A DNA stretch of 64,000 nucleotides from Acidimicrobiaceae bacterium (GTDB taxonomy: Bacteria; Actinomycetota; Acidimicrobiia; Acidimicrobiales; Poriferisodalaceae): assembly GCA_002719335.1 (NCBI GenBank), contig PBHE01000003.1, positions 62,001 through 126,000 on the forward strand. The letters are read 5' to 3'. Below the pieces are notes generated by a model. That model ran no database searches. It had not been told where the DNA came from and worked only from the letters and a program-made list of their open reading frames with translations. The position numbers were made by a program, and so were the translations under genes. Numbering within the stretch: the stretch's first letter is position 1; each line of letters starts with the position of its first letter. Below, in pieces: positions 8,494 through 20,716 of this stretch.

Positions 8494-9967
8494 GATCGAA
8501 TCAGGACAGGCGCTGACGCTGTCACAATTGAGTGACGACGTTCTCGACAAGTTGCGTCGTGCAGCTACAACCGACGCTGAACTAAGTGCGCGTCTAATCG
8601 TTGAAGAAGTAACAGGAATAGAACCCCGGCTGTTCCCCCTTGAACAAGATCGGCCCGTCTCCCAGGGTGCAGTCGTTCGGGCAGACGCCATGACGATCCG
8701 ACGTGCACAAGGAGAGCCCCTGCAGTATGTCCTGGGTCATTGGCCATTTCGGTACCTGGATCTTGCCGTGGACGCCCGAGCCCTTATCCCGCGACCAGAA
8801 ACTGAAGTCGTCGCTGGGTTCGTGATAAATCTGCTGCAGTCATTGAGCCGCGACGATGCCCGGAAGCTCATTGTTTCTGATATGGGTACCGGGAGTGGCG
8901 CAATTGCACTATCGATAGCCCACGAAGTTCTACACGCTGAGATCCATGCGACGGATGTGTCGAAGGAAGCGCTGTCATTGGCAAGATCGAATCTTGCAGG
9001 ATTAGGTCGATCCGCGGCGCGAGTTCAGCTGTACCAAGGAGATTGGTTCCATGCGTTACCTGACGAACTATGCGGCACGCTCGATGCTTTGATTTCGAAC
9101 CCCCCGTATGTATCGCCAGATTACGAACTCCCCTCAGCGGTCGCTGATTGGGAACCATCGGATGCCCTGATCGGAGGGATCGACGGCTTCGCGTACTTGG
9201 AGTACATAACGCGCAATGGCAGACAGTGGCTTCGCCCTGGGGGGTGGCTAGTGCTCGAATGTGGATCAGATCAAGCGGTCCGATTACGCAATCTTGCAAT
9301 AGCTCGCGGGTACTCAGAAGTCGTCATAAAAGCGGATTTGGCAGGGAACGACAGAGCAGTGATAGCGCGCCGACCCCTTGATGATGTGGAGACGCAACAC
9401 CTAGCTGCAGCATCTGTTGCCCTACGCAGCGGGAAGCTTGTAGTCGCGCCTACAGACACCCTCCCAGGGCTTTTAGCGAGATATTTTGATACCGAAGCTG
9501 TCAAAGCCTCCTACAGGGTAAAACAAAGGCCGTTTACAGAACCCGTGCCGGTGCTAGTGAGCGGTGTTCAGCAGGCTGATCAACTCGTTGAGCTTGATGT
9601 GAGCAGTAGAAGACTCATCGAACGTCATTGGCCCGGAGCATTGACGGTTGTCGCGAGACGGCGCGACGGGACGGATCCTGTGCACGGACGAGCCACCTTA
9701 GGTGTTCGCTGCCCGGAACCGGGTTGGCTGCGTCTGTTAATCGACGACGTGGGTCCAGTCACCGGCTCTAGCGCGAACTTGCATGGCATTGAGACCCTCA
9801 ATAGTGCCCAAGATGCGGCAGCCGAACTTTCAGCCAGTATCTACTATGTGATCCCGGGATTATCCCCAGGTGGAACGGCATCAACTGTTGTAGACGTAAC
9901 AGGCGACACACCGGTGGTGCTTCGAGCGGGCCCGATTGAGGAGATCGAGCTTAAACTTGACACCTAG
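8480..9967 (+). CDS. prmC: PrmC-TsaC fusion: release factor glutamine methyltransferase and threonylcarbamoyl-AMP synthase
   Basis: One uninterrupted 495-residue frame carries two enzymes. Residues 1 to about 300 are PrmC (HemK), which methylates the GGQ glutamine of release factors: the SAM motif DMGTGSGAIALS is at 134-145 and the catalytic NPPY at 207-210. Residues about 305-495 are a Sua5/YrdC (TsaC) domain, which makes threonylcarbamoyl-AMP for the t6A37 tRNA modification: APTDTLPG, YRVKQRP and GSSAN are present. In M. tuberculosis the equivalents are two adjacent genes. The start overlaps prfA by 14 bases. There is no frameshift or internal stop at the junction near 9380-9400. Confidence 0.92.
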   Translation: MAKSEIESGQALTLSQLSDDVLDKLRRAATTDAELSARLIVEEVTGIEPRLFPLEQDRPVSQGAVVRADAMTIRRAQGEPLQYVLGHWPFRYLDLAVDARALIPRPETEVVAGFVINLLQSLSRDDARKLIVSDMGTGSGAIALSIAHEVLHAEIHATDVSKEALSLARSNLAGLGRSAARVQLYQGDWFHALPDELCGTLDALISNPPYVSPDYELPSAVADWEPSDALIGGIDGFAYLEYITRNGRQWLRPGGWLVLECGSDQAVRLRNLAIARGYSEVVIKADLAGNDRAVIARRPLDDVETQHLAAASVALRSGKLVVAPTDTLPGLLARYFDTEAVKASYRVKQRPFTEPVPVLVSGVQQADQLVELDVSSRRLIERHWPGALTVVARRRDGTDPVHGRATLGVRCPEPGWLRLLIDDVGPVTGSSANLHGIETLNSAQDAAAELSASIYYVIPGLSPGGTASTVVDVTGDTPVVLRAGPIEEIELKLDT

Positions 9968-10055
9968 CTGACTGGACGTCAACGACTGGCAAAATGCGTA
10001 CCGCGGGTGCCCATTCGCGCGCGAAGATAACGACACGCCCGTCGAGAGGTCTTCG

Positions 10056-10514
10056 TTGTCTGTTATTGCTCTTGGAGCCGATCACGCCGGATTCTTGCTC
10101 AAGCAAATCATTGCCCAACACCTGCTAGATGATGGTCACCAAATCGTCGATTGCGGAACCAACGACGAAAGCAGAGTGGATTATCCCGATTACGGAGCAG
10201 CAGTTGGCGTATCGGTCGCTAATGGTGACGCGGATCGAGGCATTGTTGTGTGTGGGAGTGGCATCGGCATCGTGATGGCCGCTGGAAAAATTTCTGGGAT
10301 TCGAGCGGCCACAGTCCACGACGTAATATCTGCCCGACTGACCCGTGAACATAACGACGCCAACGTGATCGGAATCGGCGCTCGAGTCGTCTCTGAGCAG
10401 GCGGCGTTAGACATAGTCGAGGCCTACTTGGCTGCCTCATTTGAAGGCGGGCGTCATCAACAACGAATCGACAAGCTGGATGCCCTTGGTAGCGCGGACC
10501 AAGGTTCGGCGTAG
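10056..10514 (+). CDS. rpiB: Ribose-5-phosphate isomerase B
   Basis: Interconverts ribose 5-phosphate and ribulose 5-phosphate in the pentose phosphate pathway. The 152-residue protein has GADHAGF at the N-terminus, DCGTN, YPDYG, the anion-hole and catalytic cysteine segment VCGSGIG (C66), and REHNDANV with the conserved His-Asn-Asp. These are all LacA/RpiB family motifs. It starts with TTG at 10056, with GAGAGG at 10044-10049 as ribosome-binding site. The neighbours are the prmC-tsaC fusion and glyA, and all run in the same direction. Confidence 0.92.
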   Translation: MSVIALGADHAGFLLKQIIAQHLLDDGHQIVDCGTNDESRVDYPDYGAAVGVSVANGDADRGIVVCGSGIGIVMAAGKISGIRAATVHDVISARLTREHNDANVIGIGARVVSEQAALDIVEAYLAASFEGGRHQQRIDKLDALGSADQGSA

Positions 10515-10591
10515 AAAGAGCGCGGAAACAGTCAAAGTTCCAGGCATGCTTTCAGCAAACCAGCCTCGAGAATTGCGAAAGGCGCAGATCG

Positions 10592-11851
10592 ATGACGACT
10601 CCCAACGCCGTGTGGACGGTTGGACCGGACCCCGAAATCGAGCGGCTTATTCGGCAAGAAAAAGAACGCCAGGCCACAAGCCTTCAACTCATCGCCTCAG
10701 AAAACTTTGCTTCGCCAGCGGTGATGGGCGCGACTGGCAGTGTCTTCACCAACAAGTACAGCGAGGGCTACCCGCGGCGCCGTTACTACGGAGGTAACAC
10801 CCATGTCGACGCGGTAGAGCAATTAGCCATCGACCGAGTCAAGCAACTATTCGGTGCCGAACACGCAAATGTTCAACCGCATTCAGGCTCGCAAGCCAAC
10901 GCTGCGGTCTACATGGCGCTCCTCGAGGTTGGTGACACAGTCATGGGAATGAGTCTTGACCATGGCGGGCACCTCACCCATGGCTCGCCCGTAAACGCCA
11001 GCGGACGCTTCTACAACTTTGTTTCCTATGGCCTCACAGCGAGCGACGAAAGGATCGACTATGAATCAATGCGCTCCATCGCTCTCGCTGAGCGCCCAAA
11101 GTTGATTGTCGCTGGTGCTACCGCGTACCCGAGACGCATTGATCCGGAGCCGTTTCGACAGGTCTGTGACGAAATCGGCGCTTACTTTATGTTTGATGCG
11201 GCTCACATAGCCGGGTTAATTGCGGGAGGGCAACATCCCAGCCCTGTTCCCCACGCCGATGTCGTTACCTTGACAACCCACAAGACCCTCCGAGGGCCCC
11301 GAGGCGGTTGCATCCTTTCAACTGAAGCTCTTGCAAAAAAGATTGATAGCGCAGTGTTCCCAGGTAACCAGGGCGGCCCTCTAGACCACGTGATTGCAGC
11401 CAAGGCGATCGGATTTCGCGAAGCACTCGACCCCGGGTTCGCGAAGTATGCGGCACGTATTGTTCAAAATGCCGAAGCGCTGGCAGATGCTCTCGCCGCC
11501 CAGGGGTTTAGATTGGTTTCAGGAGGCACCGATAATCATCTTCTGCTTGTAGACCTGCGAAGCTTCGATGGTGACCTGACAGGGAAAGTCGCCCAAGAAG
11601 TACTTGATCTTGGCGGAGTGACTCTCAATCGGAACACGATTCCAGATGATCCTCGTTCTCCCTTCGTAACGAGCGGTGTACGGATGGGAGTGTCTTCGGT
11701 CACTACGCAGGGTATGGGGGCCGATGAAATGGCGATGATTGCCGACTTCACGGCACGCATACTGCGCCAGCGCGACGACACAGGCGCAGTTCAAGCAATC
11801 GCTCTTGAGGTAGCTGAACTTTGTGCAAAGTTTCCCCCGTACCCCGATTGA
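10592..11851 (+). CDS. glyA: Serine hydroxymethyltransferase
   Basis: A PLP enzyme that converts serine and tetrahydrofolate to glycine and methylene-tetrahydrofolate, the main source of one-carbon units. The 419-residue length is normal. Visible are LIASENF near the N-terminus, [10 protein letters not shown], the substrate/PLP segment [13 protein letters not shown] and the PLP-lysine motif [15 protein letters not shown]. The start is the ATG at 10592, 77 bases after rpiB. The gap before it holds no obvious riboswitch or hairpin. Confidence 0.95.
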   Translation: MTTPNAVWTVGPDPEIERLIRQEKERQATSLQLIASENFASPAVMGATGSVFTNKYSEGYPRRRYYGGNTHVDAVEQLAIDRVKQLFGAEHANVQPHSGSQANAAVYMALLEVGDTVMGMSLDHGGHLTHGSPVNASGRFYNFVSYGLTASDERIDYESMRSIALAERPKLIVAGATAYPRRIDPEPFRQVCDEIGAYFMFDAAHIAGLIAGGQHPSPVPHADVVTLTTHKTLRGPRGGCILSTEALAKKIDSAVFPGNQGGPLDHVIAAKAIGFREALDPGFAKYAARIVQNAEALADALAAQGFRLVSGGTDNHLLLVDLRSFDGDLTGKVAQEVLDLGGVTLNRNTIPDDPRSPFVTSGVRMGVSSVTTQGMGADEMAMIADFTARILRQRDDTGAVQAIALEVAELCAKFPPYPD

Positions 11852-11964
11852 AGTTCATCGCAGGGAGTTAAACCCACGACGGTGCCCCTCCCCACGAGAT
11901 CTCTGTAGCGTAACTAGGCTTGAGAGGTGGACACACGGGTCGCAGCCCGCGACTGATTTCGCCG

Positions 11965-11998
11965 GTAAGTAGGACACTCCAGTGAGTAGGACACTCCA
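11965..11998 (+). repeat. 17-base tandem duplication at the wecA-like start
   Basis: Two adjacent 17-base units, 11965-11981 and 11982-11998, differ at one base (GTA versus GTG at the start of the unit). Each unit contains AGTAGGACACTCCA. The GTG of the second unit is the predicted start codon of the next gene, so one copy is non-coding and the other encodes Ser-Arg-Thr-Leu-Gln. Confidence 0.8.
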
Positions 11999-13121
11999 AC
12001 ACGCACTTGTGCTGGGTGCAGCAACGATCGTGACTTACTTGAGCACGTTCGTTGTTATGAAAATTGCGCCGAAAATAGGTGCCGTGAAGCAACCTAATGA
12101 CCGGGGTGTCCATCAGCGTCCGACCATGACCGGCGGCGGCGGCGCAATGTTCTTGGGCATGCTGGCCGCCTTGGTACTGGCAAGCCGCCTATCAGGGTTT
12201 GCTCAAGTTTTTGCTGGATCTTCTGAGGCGTTAGCGGTGGTAGTCGCGGCCAGCGTCATGTTCGCTATCGGCACGATTGACGATCTACGGGAGTTGTCAG
12301 CACCAGCGAAAGTGGCTGGGCAAGTGCTATCTGGGAGCCTCCTCGCCGTTTTAGGTGTCACCCTGTTTTACTTCAGGGTGCCCTTTGGGCAGTTAGTGGT
12401 CCTTTCAGCGGATTGGGCGACCCTCATCACGGTTGTCTTGGTTGTGGTGGTCGCAAATTCAGTGAATTTGATCGATGGTCTAGATGGCCTTGCTGCTGGA
12501 ACCGTCGCCATCGCCGCGGGAGCCTTTTATCTCTACAGCGGGGAATTGCAGAATGCGGGCCTGATCAGCGATACCAACCTCGGTCCGCTGCTCGCACTCG
12601 TGACCCTAGGGGTGTGTCTCGGCTTCCTCCCTCACAACTTCCACCCGGCCCGAATTTTCATGGGCGATGGGGGAGCACTGCTATTGGGATTACTGATGGC
12701 TTCTGCGACCATGACTGTGGGTGGCCGAGTCGTTGATCAGTTCAGTGGTCAGGTCTATTTCTTCTTCGCTCCGATAGCGATCCCCTTCTTAATTCTAGGT
12801 GTGCCTCTACTCGACGTTGCCTTAGCTGTCGCTCGTCGCGCCTATAGACGTGAAGGGATCGCGACAGCGGACAAAGACCACCTTCATCACCGGCTCTTGC
12901 GAATGGGACATGGTCACCGTCGAACCGTTCTTCTTCTCTGGGCTTGGACTGGTTTGCTGTCCGGCGTCGCGCTGGTGCCAACCGTGACTGGCAGCGGGGA
13001 TGCGATATTGCCGTTTGCCTTGGCTGGCGTAGCGGTTCTGCTATTTCTTCTCCTGCGACCTCAAGCGCGAGTGGGTCTAGATAATGAGGCTGATATGCAG
13101 GGCGCATCACCACACATCTAA
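11982..13121 (+). CDS. wecA: UDP-GlcNAc:undecaprenyl-phosphate GlcNAc-1-phosphate transferase family (WecA/Rfe-like)
   Basis: An integral membrane enzyme of the MraY/WecA/TagO family. These transfer a sugar-1-phosphate to a polyprenyl phosphate and so start cell-envelope glycan synthesis. Of 379 residues, about ten segments are hydrophobic. Family motifs present are NDRGVHQRPTMTGGGGA, the Asp pair in FAIGTIDDL, NLIDGLDGLAAG, RIFMGDGGALLLG and the C-terminal cytosolic HLHHRLLRMGHGHRR, where WecA has a His-rich loop. Substrate (GlcNAc, galactan linker or other) cannot be read from sequence. The position before the atp operon matches rfe in mycobacteria. Confidence 0.88.
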   Translation: MSRTLQHALVLGAATIVTYLSTFVVMKIAPKIGAVKQPNDRGVHQRPTMTGGGGAMFLGMLAALVLASRLSGFAQVFAGSSEALAVVVAASVMFAIGTIDDLRELSAPAKVAGQVLSGSLLAVLGVTLFYFRVPFGQLVVLSADWATLITVVLVVVVANSVNLIDGLDGLAAGTVAIAAGAFYLYSGELQNAGLISDTNLGPLLALVTLGVCLGFLPHNFHPARIFMGDGGALLLGLLMASATMTVGGRVVDQFSGQVYFFFAPIAIPFLILGVPLLDVALAVARRAYRREGIATADKDHLHHRLLRMGHGHRRTVLLLWAWTGLLSGVALVPTVTGSGDAILPFALAGVAVLLFLLLRPQARVGLDNEADMQGASPHI

Positions 13122-13147
13122 AATTCCAGCGCACTTGACTGGCTCTT

Positions 13148-13159
13148 TGGTTGCAACCA
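13148..13159. promoter_or_regulatory. Palindrome before the ATP synthase operon
   Basis: TGGTTGCAACCA is a perfect 12-base palindrome lying 8 bases after a TTGACT (13135-13140) in the gap upstream of the atp genes. It could be an operator within an atp promoter region. A matching -10 box at normal spacing is not obvious, and a 12-base palindrome can occur by chance. Confidence 0.3.
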
Positions 13160-13234
13160 GTGGGTACCACGAATAGGGTGAGTCCGCTTCCTGAAGCGCC
13201 CACATTTCCCACTGGTCCGGAGACTGTCTGTCGT

Positions 13235-13576
13235 ATGCGAGCCCCAGCGCTCTCCAAGAATTCACGACAATTCGGCACGGACGACGCCTTTTCTCGTTCG
13301 GTAGAAATTGTGGTGACCCCGGTGATATTTGCCGGAGGTGGCTGGTTGCTTGATCGTTGGCTCGACACAGGTCCGTGGATCGCTGTTGCATTGGGGTCCG
13401 TGGCCTTTCTCGGGAAAATCACAGCTGAGTGGTACCGATACAACGGTCGCATGGGGGGAATAGAACTCGAGATGGTCGCCGATCGCCCCACCAATAGTCG
13501 TGGCTTGGATGTACCCCAAGAAATAGATGACCGTTTGCCCGCTGGCGTCAATCTCGACAGGTCGACGGACCAATGA
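13235..13576 (+). CDS. atpZ: AtpZ/AtpI-like small membrane protein of the ATP synthase operon
   Basis: A small protein with two hydrophobic helices: SVEIVVTPVIFAGGGWLLD, then GPWIAVALGSVAFLGKITAEW. This layout and the GGWLLDRWLDTGP segment match the AtpZ/AtpI (F0F1-ATPase subunit, putative Mg/Ca transport) family. Members are encoded before Fo genes and help assembly or ion supply. The frame is open from 13151, with possible GTG 13178 and ATG 13235 starts. The ATG at 13235, 11 bases after GGAGA, was chosen, giving 113 residues, but the start is uncertain. It overlaps the next gene by ATGA. Confidence 0.75.
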   Translation: MRAPALSKNSRQFGTDDAFSRSVEIVVTPVIFAGGGWLLDRWLDTGPWIAVALGSVAFLGKITAEWYRYNGRMGGIELEMVADRPTNSRGLDVPQEIDDRLPAGVNLDRSTDQ

Positions 13577-14058
13577 ACGAGAAATTGGACGAAGGTTTGA
13601 TGACTGCCCAAGAGGACGCTGTTGTCAACATAGAGCCAGAAAAAAGGATCGTCGCTGACATGCTTTGGCGCGGAATCAAAGTCGCTCCGGTTTGGCTTGT
13701 CTTTTCATTTCTGATTTGGGGGACAGATGGGGCTGCTTCAGGGGCATATGGGATAGCGTTGGTCTTCGCCAATTTCATAGCTGCCGCCGGGTTGCTGACA
13801 TGGGCAGGTCGTATTTCCCCTGGAGCCCTCATGTTCGCCGCTCTCGGCGGGTTCATTCTGCGGTTAGTTATCCTGACCGTCGCGGTCATCGCTGCAAGTA
13901 AAGTCAGCGTTTTTGCCCCAGTCCCCTTGGGCATAACGATTATCGTTTCTCATCTTGGGTTGCTGGTCTGGGAGACGCGCTATGTTTCTCTCTCACTTGC
14001 GTACCCGGGACTTGGACCTGCCCGCTTGGCGCAAAAGCAATGCAAGGAGATGAAGTGA
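13573..14058 (+). CDS. atpI: ATP synthase protein I (AtpI-like), four-helix membrane protein
   Basis: A 161-residue protein with four hydrophobic segments after a charged 30-residue N-terminus, and a WAGRISPGALMFAALGGF stretch between helices two and three. Its size, topology and place just before atpB match AtpI, which helps assemble the c-ring of Fo in species studied. Sequence identity to named AtpI proteins cannot be judged by eye, so the name rests largely on context. Its start overlaps the upstream small gene by four bases and its end overlaps atpB, showing tight coupling. Confidence 0.7.
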   Translation: MNEKLDEGLMTAQEDAVVNIEPEKRIVADMLWRGIKVAPVWLVFSFLIWGTDGAASGAYGIALVFANFIAAAGLLTWAGRISPGALMFAALGGFILRLVILTVAVIAASKVSVFAPVPLGITIIVSHLGLLVWETRYVSLSLAYPGLGPARLAQKQCKEMK

Positions 14059-14831
14059 TCCAACTGATGTACGGACTGCACTTCCCACCCATAGCGGAGT
14101 TGTTGGAATGGCCCGGAATCCTTTTTAATGGCACTGCTTTCGAGTTGAACAAAGTTGGTCTGATCTATCTCTGGGCAATGCTTGCCCCACTGGCCATATT
14201 TGTTCTGGCGATCCGAAGAAGCGCCCTTGTGCCCAAGGGTGTACAGACGGTGGCCGAGTCGTCCGTGGACTTTGTGCGCGACAACGTCGTCATGCAAACG
14301 ATCGGTCCTGACGGTATGCGATTCATGCCCTTTTTGTTGTCACTGTTTTTCTTCATCTTCTTCGCGAACATCACCGAAGTCATCCCCTTCATTCAGTTCC
14401 CAGCTAATTCGCGCATGGCAGCGCCCGCTGTCCTCGCCATCATTGTCTGGTGTGTCTTTAACGCAGTAGGAATCAAAAGCCAGGGCTTTTTCAGTTATTT
14501 CAAGAACACCGTTATCCCACCTGGTGTTCCTGGAGCCCTTTTACCTCTCGTAGCGGTAATCGAGTTTGTTTCTACCTTCTTGGTACGACCGTTTTCGTTA
14601 GCCGTCCGGCTTTTCGCCAACATGTTGGCCGGACATTTGTTGTTAGTTACATTCGCAGTCCTCACAACAGCGCTATGGACCCCTGGTCCGCTAGCAGCGA
14701 TTGTTTGGGCTCCGTTCGTTGTGTTGATCGGTCTCACCGGCTTCGAAATTCTCGTTGCCTTCCTGCAGGCTTTCATCTTCACAATTCTGACCGCCGTATA
14801 TATCGGCGGCGCATTACATCCCGAGCACTAA
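14055..14831 (+). CDS. atpB: ATP synthase Fo subunit a
   Basis: The membrane stator subunit that forms the two proton half-channels against the c-ring. The essential arginine is in FVRPFSLAVRLFANMLAGH (the E. coli R210 position). FVALLG-like final helices with FEILVAFLQAFIFTILTAVYI are also present. An ATG at 14040 is in frame, but AAGGAG at 14043-14048 lies downstream of it and fits a GTG start at 14055. That start overlaps the previous stop codon by four bases and gives 258 residues. Confidence 0.95.
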   Translation: MIQLMYGLHFPPIAELLEWPGILFNGTAFELNKVGLIYLWAMLAPLAIFVLAIRRSALVPKGVQTVAESSVDFVRDNVVMQTIGPDGMRFMPFLLSLFFFIFFANITEVIPFIQFPANSRMAAPAVLAIIVWCVFNAVGIKSQGFFSYFKNTVIPPGVPGALLPLVAVIEFVSTFLVRPFSLAVRLFANMLAGHLLLVTFAVLTTALWTPGPLAAIVWAPFVVLIGLTGFEILVAFLQAFIFTILTAVYIGGALHPEH

Positions 14832-14847
14832 ATTCGATAAAACATAG

Positions 14848-15111
<264 letters not shown>

Positions 15112-15120
15112 GAGGAGCAG

Positions 15121-15651
15121 ATGAGCATCCTTGGAGCGTTAGCATCCGCCGTGGCGGAGGCCCCGAACCCGATTATCCCAGCGATGGATGAGGTGATATG
15201 GGGAACCCTTTCGTTCCTCATTCTCTTCGCCGTCATGGCCAAGTTTGCCTACCCGGCGTTGAAAAAGGCTATGGACGCTCGATCTGAAAAGATCCAAGGC
15301 GATCTTGACGCTGCAGACTCTGCTCGCAGCGAAGCCGAGAGCTTGCGAGCAGGATATGACGCGAAGCTGGCCGAAGCACAAGCTGAAGCGGCGCGAATTA
15401 TCGAAGCCGCCCGGTCGGACGCCGAACAGGTACGACAAGACCGCATCGCGGCGATCGAGCCGGAGATCGCCGAAAAACGAGCCCAAGCCGAAGCTGACAT
15501 TGAAGCTGCCAAGGACCGAGCTCTTGCTGACTTGCGGGCGCAGGTGACCTCTCTCGCCGTTGGAGCAGCAGAGCAGGTAGTCCGATCGACTTTGGATGAA
15601 GCTACACACGCGCGGTTAGTTGATGACTACATCGAGTCAGTTGGCAACTGA
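15121..15651 (+). CDS. atpF: ATP synthase Fo subunit b
   Basis: The peripheral stalk subunit. One N-terminal membrane helix (about residues 25-45, with LSFLILFAVMAKFAYPAL) is followed by a long charged helix rich in Ala, Glu, Arg and Lys, typical of the b-subunit coiled coil that reaches up to F1. At 176 residues it is of normal length, and it is not fused to delta as in mycobacteria. GGAGGAGCAG stands right before the ATG at 15121, 9 bases after atpE. Confidence 0.94.
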   Translation: MSILGALASAVAEAPNPIIPAMDEVIWGTLSFLILFAVMAKFAYPALKKAMDARSEKIQGDLDAADSARSEAESLRAGYDAKLAEAQAEAARIIEAARSDAEQVRQDRIAAIEPEIAEKRAQAEADIEAAKDRALADLRAQVTSLAVGAAEQVVRSTLDEATHARLVDDYIESVGN

Positions 15652-15750
15652 CGCTGGCATGAAGAAAACCTCCCTTACGTGCGCTGGTGAGGCCCCGGTA
15701 CTGCGGTCCAATGGTCGTGGTGCCCCGATTTGGATAGAACGAGGAAAGCG

Positions 15751-16278
15751 ATGACCAAGAAAGTGGAGGAGTACGCCGCTGGGCTAGCCAAATTGGCTGG
15801 CGCCGAGGGTGAACTTAACCGCGTCGCGGATGAGCTATATCAACTTGGTAAGACCGTCGAATCTTCTGACGAGTTGCGTTCAACTCTAAGCGACCGTGCG
15901 ATACCAGCATCACGTCGAATCGGAGTGCTTGAAGACTTGCTCGGTGCGACCGCATCACCCATCACCATCAATTTGGTGAGCATGTTGGTCGGTGCTGGCC
16001 GAGGAAGCCAAATTGGCCCCATATCCGATGATCTCGTCCGCCAAGCTGCGGAAGCTCGCGGCCAAGCAGTGGCAGAAGTTCGGTCCGCCGTAGCTCTGAA
16101 TGATGATCAACGTGATCGTCTCCGATCTGCTCTCTCCAGTGCAACCGGAATGAATATCGACGTCGTGGTGGTTGTTGACCCAGACATCCTTGGCGGCATC
16201 GTCGCCCAAGTAGGTGACACCGTATTTGACGGATCAGTTCGTACTCGTCTCGAAAAAATGAAGGAGCGTCTGTCGTGA
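15751..16278 (+). CDS. atpH: ATP synthase F1 subunit delta
   Basis: Links the peripheral stalk to the top of the F1 head. The C-terminal signature [26 protein letters not shown] is clear, and the N-terminal helical domain starts [13 protein letters not shown]. The ATG at 15751 with GAGGAAAG at 15741-15748 is preferred over the upstream in-frame TTG at 15730; this gives 175 residues. It ends in a GTGA overlap with atpA. Confidence 0.93.
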   Translation: MTKKVEEYAAGLAKLAGAEGELNRVADELYQLGKTVESSDELRSTLSDRAIPASRRIGVLEDLLGATASPITINLVSMLVGAGRGSQIGPISDDLVRQAAEARGQAVAEVRSAVALNDDQRDRLRSALSSATGMNIDVVVVVDPDILGGIVAQVGDTVFDGSVRTRLEKMKERLS

Positions 16279-17816
16279 CTGATTTGAGCTTCGATGCTGC
16301 TGAGATAACTGCAGCCATCAAAAAGAATCTAGAAGGCTTTGACTCCTCAGTTGAGTCAGGCACCGTCGGGCGAGTCCTCGAGGTTGGCGACGGAATTGCT
16401 CGAGTTTCAGGGCTACCGAATGTATCTGTAAACGAAATCCTCGAATTCGAGAGCGGCGACGTAGGACTCGCCTTGAACCTTGACGCCGATTCGATTGGCG
16501 CTGTGGTTCTCGGAGATGTCCAGAACATCGCAGAAGGCCAGAACGTCAAATCTACCGGTGGAATTCTTTCGGTCCCTGTAGGTGACGCCGTTCTAGGCCG
16601 AGTCGTAGATGCTCTCGGTGAACCGATCGACGGTAAAGGGCCCATAGTGGGCGCTCAACCGCGTCGTATGGAGATTCAGGCCCCTGGGATCATGGGTCGT
16701 CAACCGGTTCATGAGCCGCTCCAAACAGGCATAAAAGCCATTGACGCGATGACCCCTGTAGGACGTGGCCAGCGGGAACTGATTATCGGTGACCGAAAGA
16801 CCGGCAAGACATCGATAGCTATCGACACCATCCTCAACCAGGCAGGATTGGGTGTGAAGTGCATCTACGTGGCTGTGGGCCAAAAAGGTTCCACTGTCGC
16901 GCAGGTCGTTAATGTTTTAGAAGAACGCGGAGCGATGGATTACACCGTCGTTGTCGCCGCGCCGGCTGCGGATTCAGCTCCGTTCAAGTACTTGGCACCC
17001 TACGCAGGTTGCGCAATGGGTCAGCACTGGATGGAAAATGGTGATCACGCCCTGATCGTCTATGACGACCTGTCAAAGCAAGCTGAGGCGTATCGACAGT
17101 TGTCGCTGTTACTTCGACGTCCACCCGGCCGCGAGGCATATCCCGGCGATGTGTTCTATCTACACAGCCGGTTGTTAGAACGCGCGGCGAAACTCTCCGA
17201 CGAACGAGGTGCTGGCTCACTAACTGCGTTGCCTGTCATTGAGACCAAGGCTGGTGATGTTTCTGCGTACATCCCCACGAACGTCATCTCGATCACCGAC
17301 GGTCAAATTTATCTTCAGGATGACCTTTTCAAATCAGGTGTACGCCCTGCGGTCGATGTCGGCGTATCGGTGTCCCGAGTCGGTGGCGCAGCTCAAACTA
17401 AAGCAATGAAGAGCGTTGCCGGAACGCTAAAAATTGATCTCGCTCAATTCCGAGACCTTGAAGCGTTCGCAACCTTTGGTTCGGAGTTAGATGCCGTTTC
17501 CGCAGCTCAGCTAGGACGTGGATATCGACTTGTTGAGTTACTCAAACAAGGTCTCAACAGCCCGATGCCCGTCGAAGAGCAGGTGATTTCGATCTACACA
17601 GGCACGAATGGCCTTCTCGATGACCTGCCAGTTGAAGATGTGCAACGTTTCGAAGCTGAACTGTTAGATGCTCTAAAAACCCGTAACGCCGGACTCTTGG
17701 ACGAGATCCGCACTACGGGGTCGCTGCCTGAAGATCAGGTCAAGGCAGCTGTAGAAACCTTCAAGGCAACGTTCCAGGTAAGTGTTGATGCCCCCGAGAG
17801 CGACTCCGAGGTCTGA
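16275..17816 (+). CDS. atpA: ATP synthase F1 subunit alpha
   Basis: The non-catalytic nucleotide-binding subunit of F1 (three copies). At 513 residues it is full length. An N-terminal beta barrel is followed by the P-loop [11 protein letters not shown], and the arginine-finger region [15 protein letters not shown] is present. It starts with GTG at 16275, overlapping the atpH stop by four bases, and is followed after 6 bases by atpG. Confidence 0.97.
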   Translation: MTDLSFDAAEITAAIKKNLEGFDSSVESGTVGRVLEVGDGIARVSGLPNVSVNEILEFESGDVGLALNLDADSIGAVVLGDVQNIAEGQNVKSTGGILSVPVGDAVLGRVVDALGEPIDGKGPIVGAQPRRMEIQAPGIMGRQPVHEPLQTGIKAIDAMTPVGRGQRELIIGDRKTGKTSIAIDTILNQAGLGVKCIYVAVGQKGSTVAQVVNVLEERGAMDYTVVVAAPAADSAPFKYLAPYAGCAMGQHWMENGDHALIVYDDLSKQAEAYRQLSLLLRRPPGREAYPGDVFYLHSRLLERAAKLSDERGAGSLTALPVIETKAGDVSAYIPTNVISITDGQIYLQDDLFKSGVRPAVDVGVSVSRVGGAAQTKAMKSVAGTLKIDLAQFRDLEAFATFGSELDAVSAAQLGRGYRLVELLKQGLNSPMPVEEQVISIYTGTNGLLDDLPVEDVQRFEAELLDALKTRNAGLLDEIRTTGSLPEDQVKAAVETFKATFQVSVDAPESDSEV

Positions 17817-17822
17817 TTTAAA

Positions 17823-20247
<2,425 letters not shown>

Positions 20248-20268
20248 TTTCTACAGAGAGGCCCACAC

Positions 20269-20652
20269 ATGCAAGTTGAATTTGTCTCTCCTGAAGCAGT
20301 GCTCTTTTCGGGTGAGTGCTCTCAAGTAGTTACTCGCACAGTTGACGGGGATATCGCTTTTCTCAATAACCACGCCGCGTTCATTGGCGCGCTCGACATC
20401 GGTCAGGCTCAGTTGTGGGCAACTGATGGGGTGATCTCCCTCGCAATAAATGGGGGTTTCGTTGAGGTGAGCGGAAATGCCGTAACGATCCTCAGTGACG
20501 GCGCGATGGCCGCTGGGGATATTGACCTGTCCGAAGCTGAGTCAGATCTAACGGTCGCGGAAGAAGCGCTTTCCTCTGATGCGGACGATGTGGACGCTGC
20601 CAACGCAAAAAAGTGGGCCGAAACTCGTATACAGGTAGCCGCAAGTTCCTGA
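20269..20652 (+). CDS. atpC: ATP synthase F1 subunit epsilon
   Basis: Binds gamma at the foot of the rotor and can inhibit ATP hydrolysis. The 127-residue protein has the N-terminal beta-sandwich (MQVEFVSPEAVLFSGE, then NNHAAFIGALDIGQ) and a C-terminal helical hairpin that is acidic and short. It is the last gene of the operon and meets the hisI-like gene on the opposite strand 60 bases later. Confidence 0.93.
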   Translation: MQVEFVSPEAVLFSGECSQVVTRTVDGDIAFLNNHAAFIGALDIGQAQLWATDGVISLAINGGFVEVSGNAVTILSDGAMAAGDIDLSEAESDLTVAEEALSSDADDVDAANAKKWAETRIQVAASS

Positions 20653-20696
20653 TCGTCTATTCCCTTGAGGCCCAAAGAGATGGAAACGTTAGCAAT

Positions 20697-20716
20697 CTGA
20701 ACGTTCTCTTGTTCAG
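20697..20716. terminator. Weak hairpin between atpC and the convergent hisI-like gene
   Basis: CTGAAC (20697-20702) and GTTCAG (20711-20716) form a six-pair stem with an 8-base loop at the convergence point. There is no clear T-run on the plus side, so termination here may need Rho or may lie elsewhere. Confidence 0.3.

Noticed and set aside
12742..13611. Minus-strand open frame of 289 codons across the wecA-like and AtpZ-like genes
   Set aside because: Antisense to two recognisable membrane protein genes; low-complexity composition and no family resemblance.
15968..16645. Minus-strand open frame of 225 codons
   Set aside because: Antisense to atpH and atpA, with no motif.
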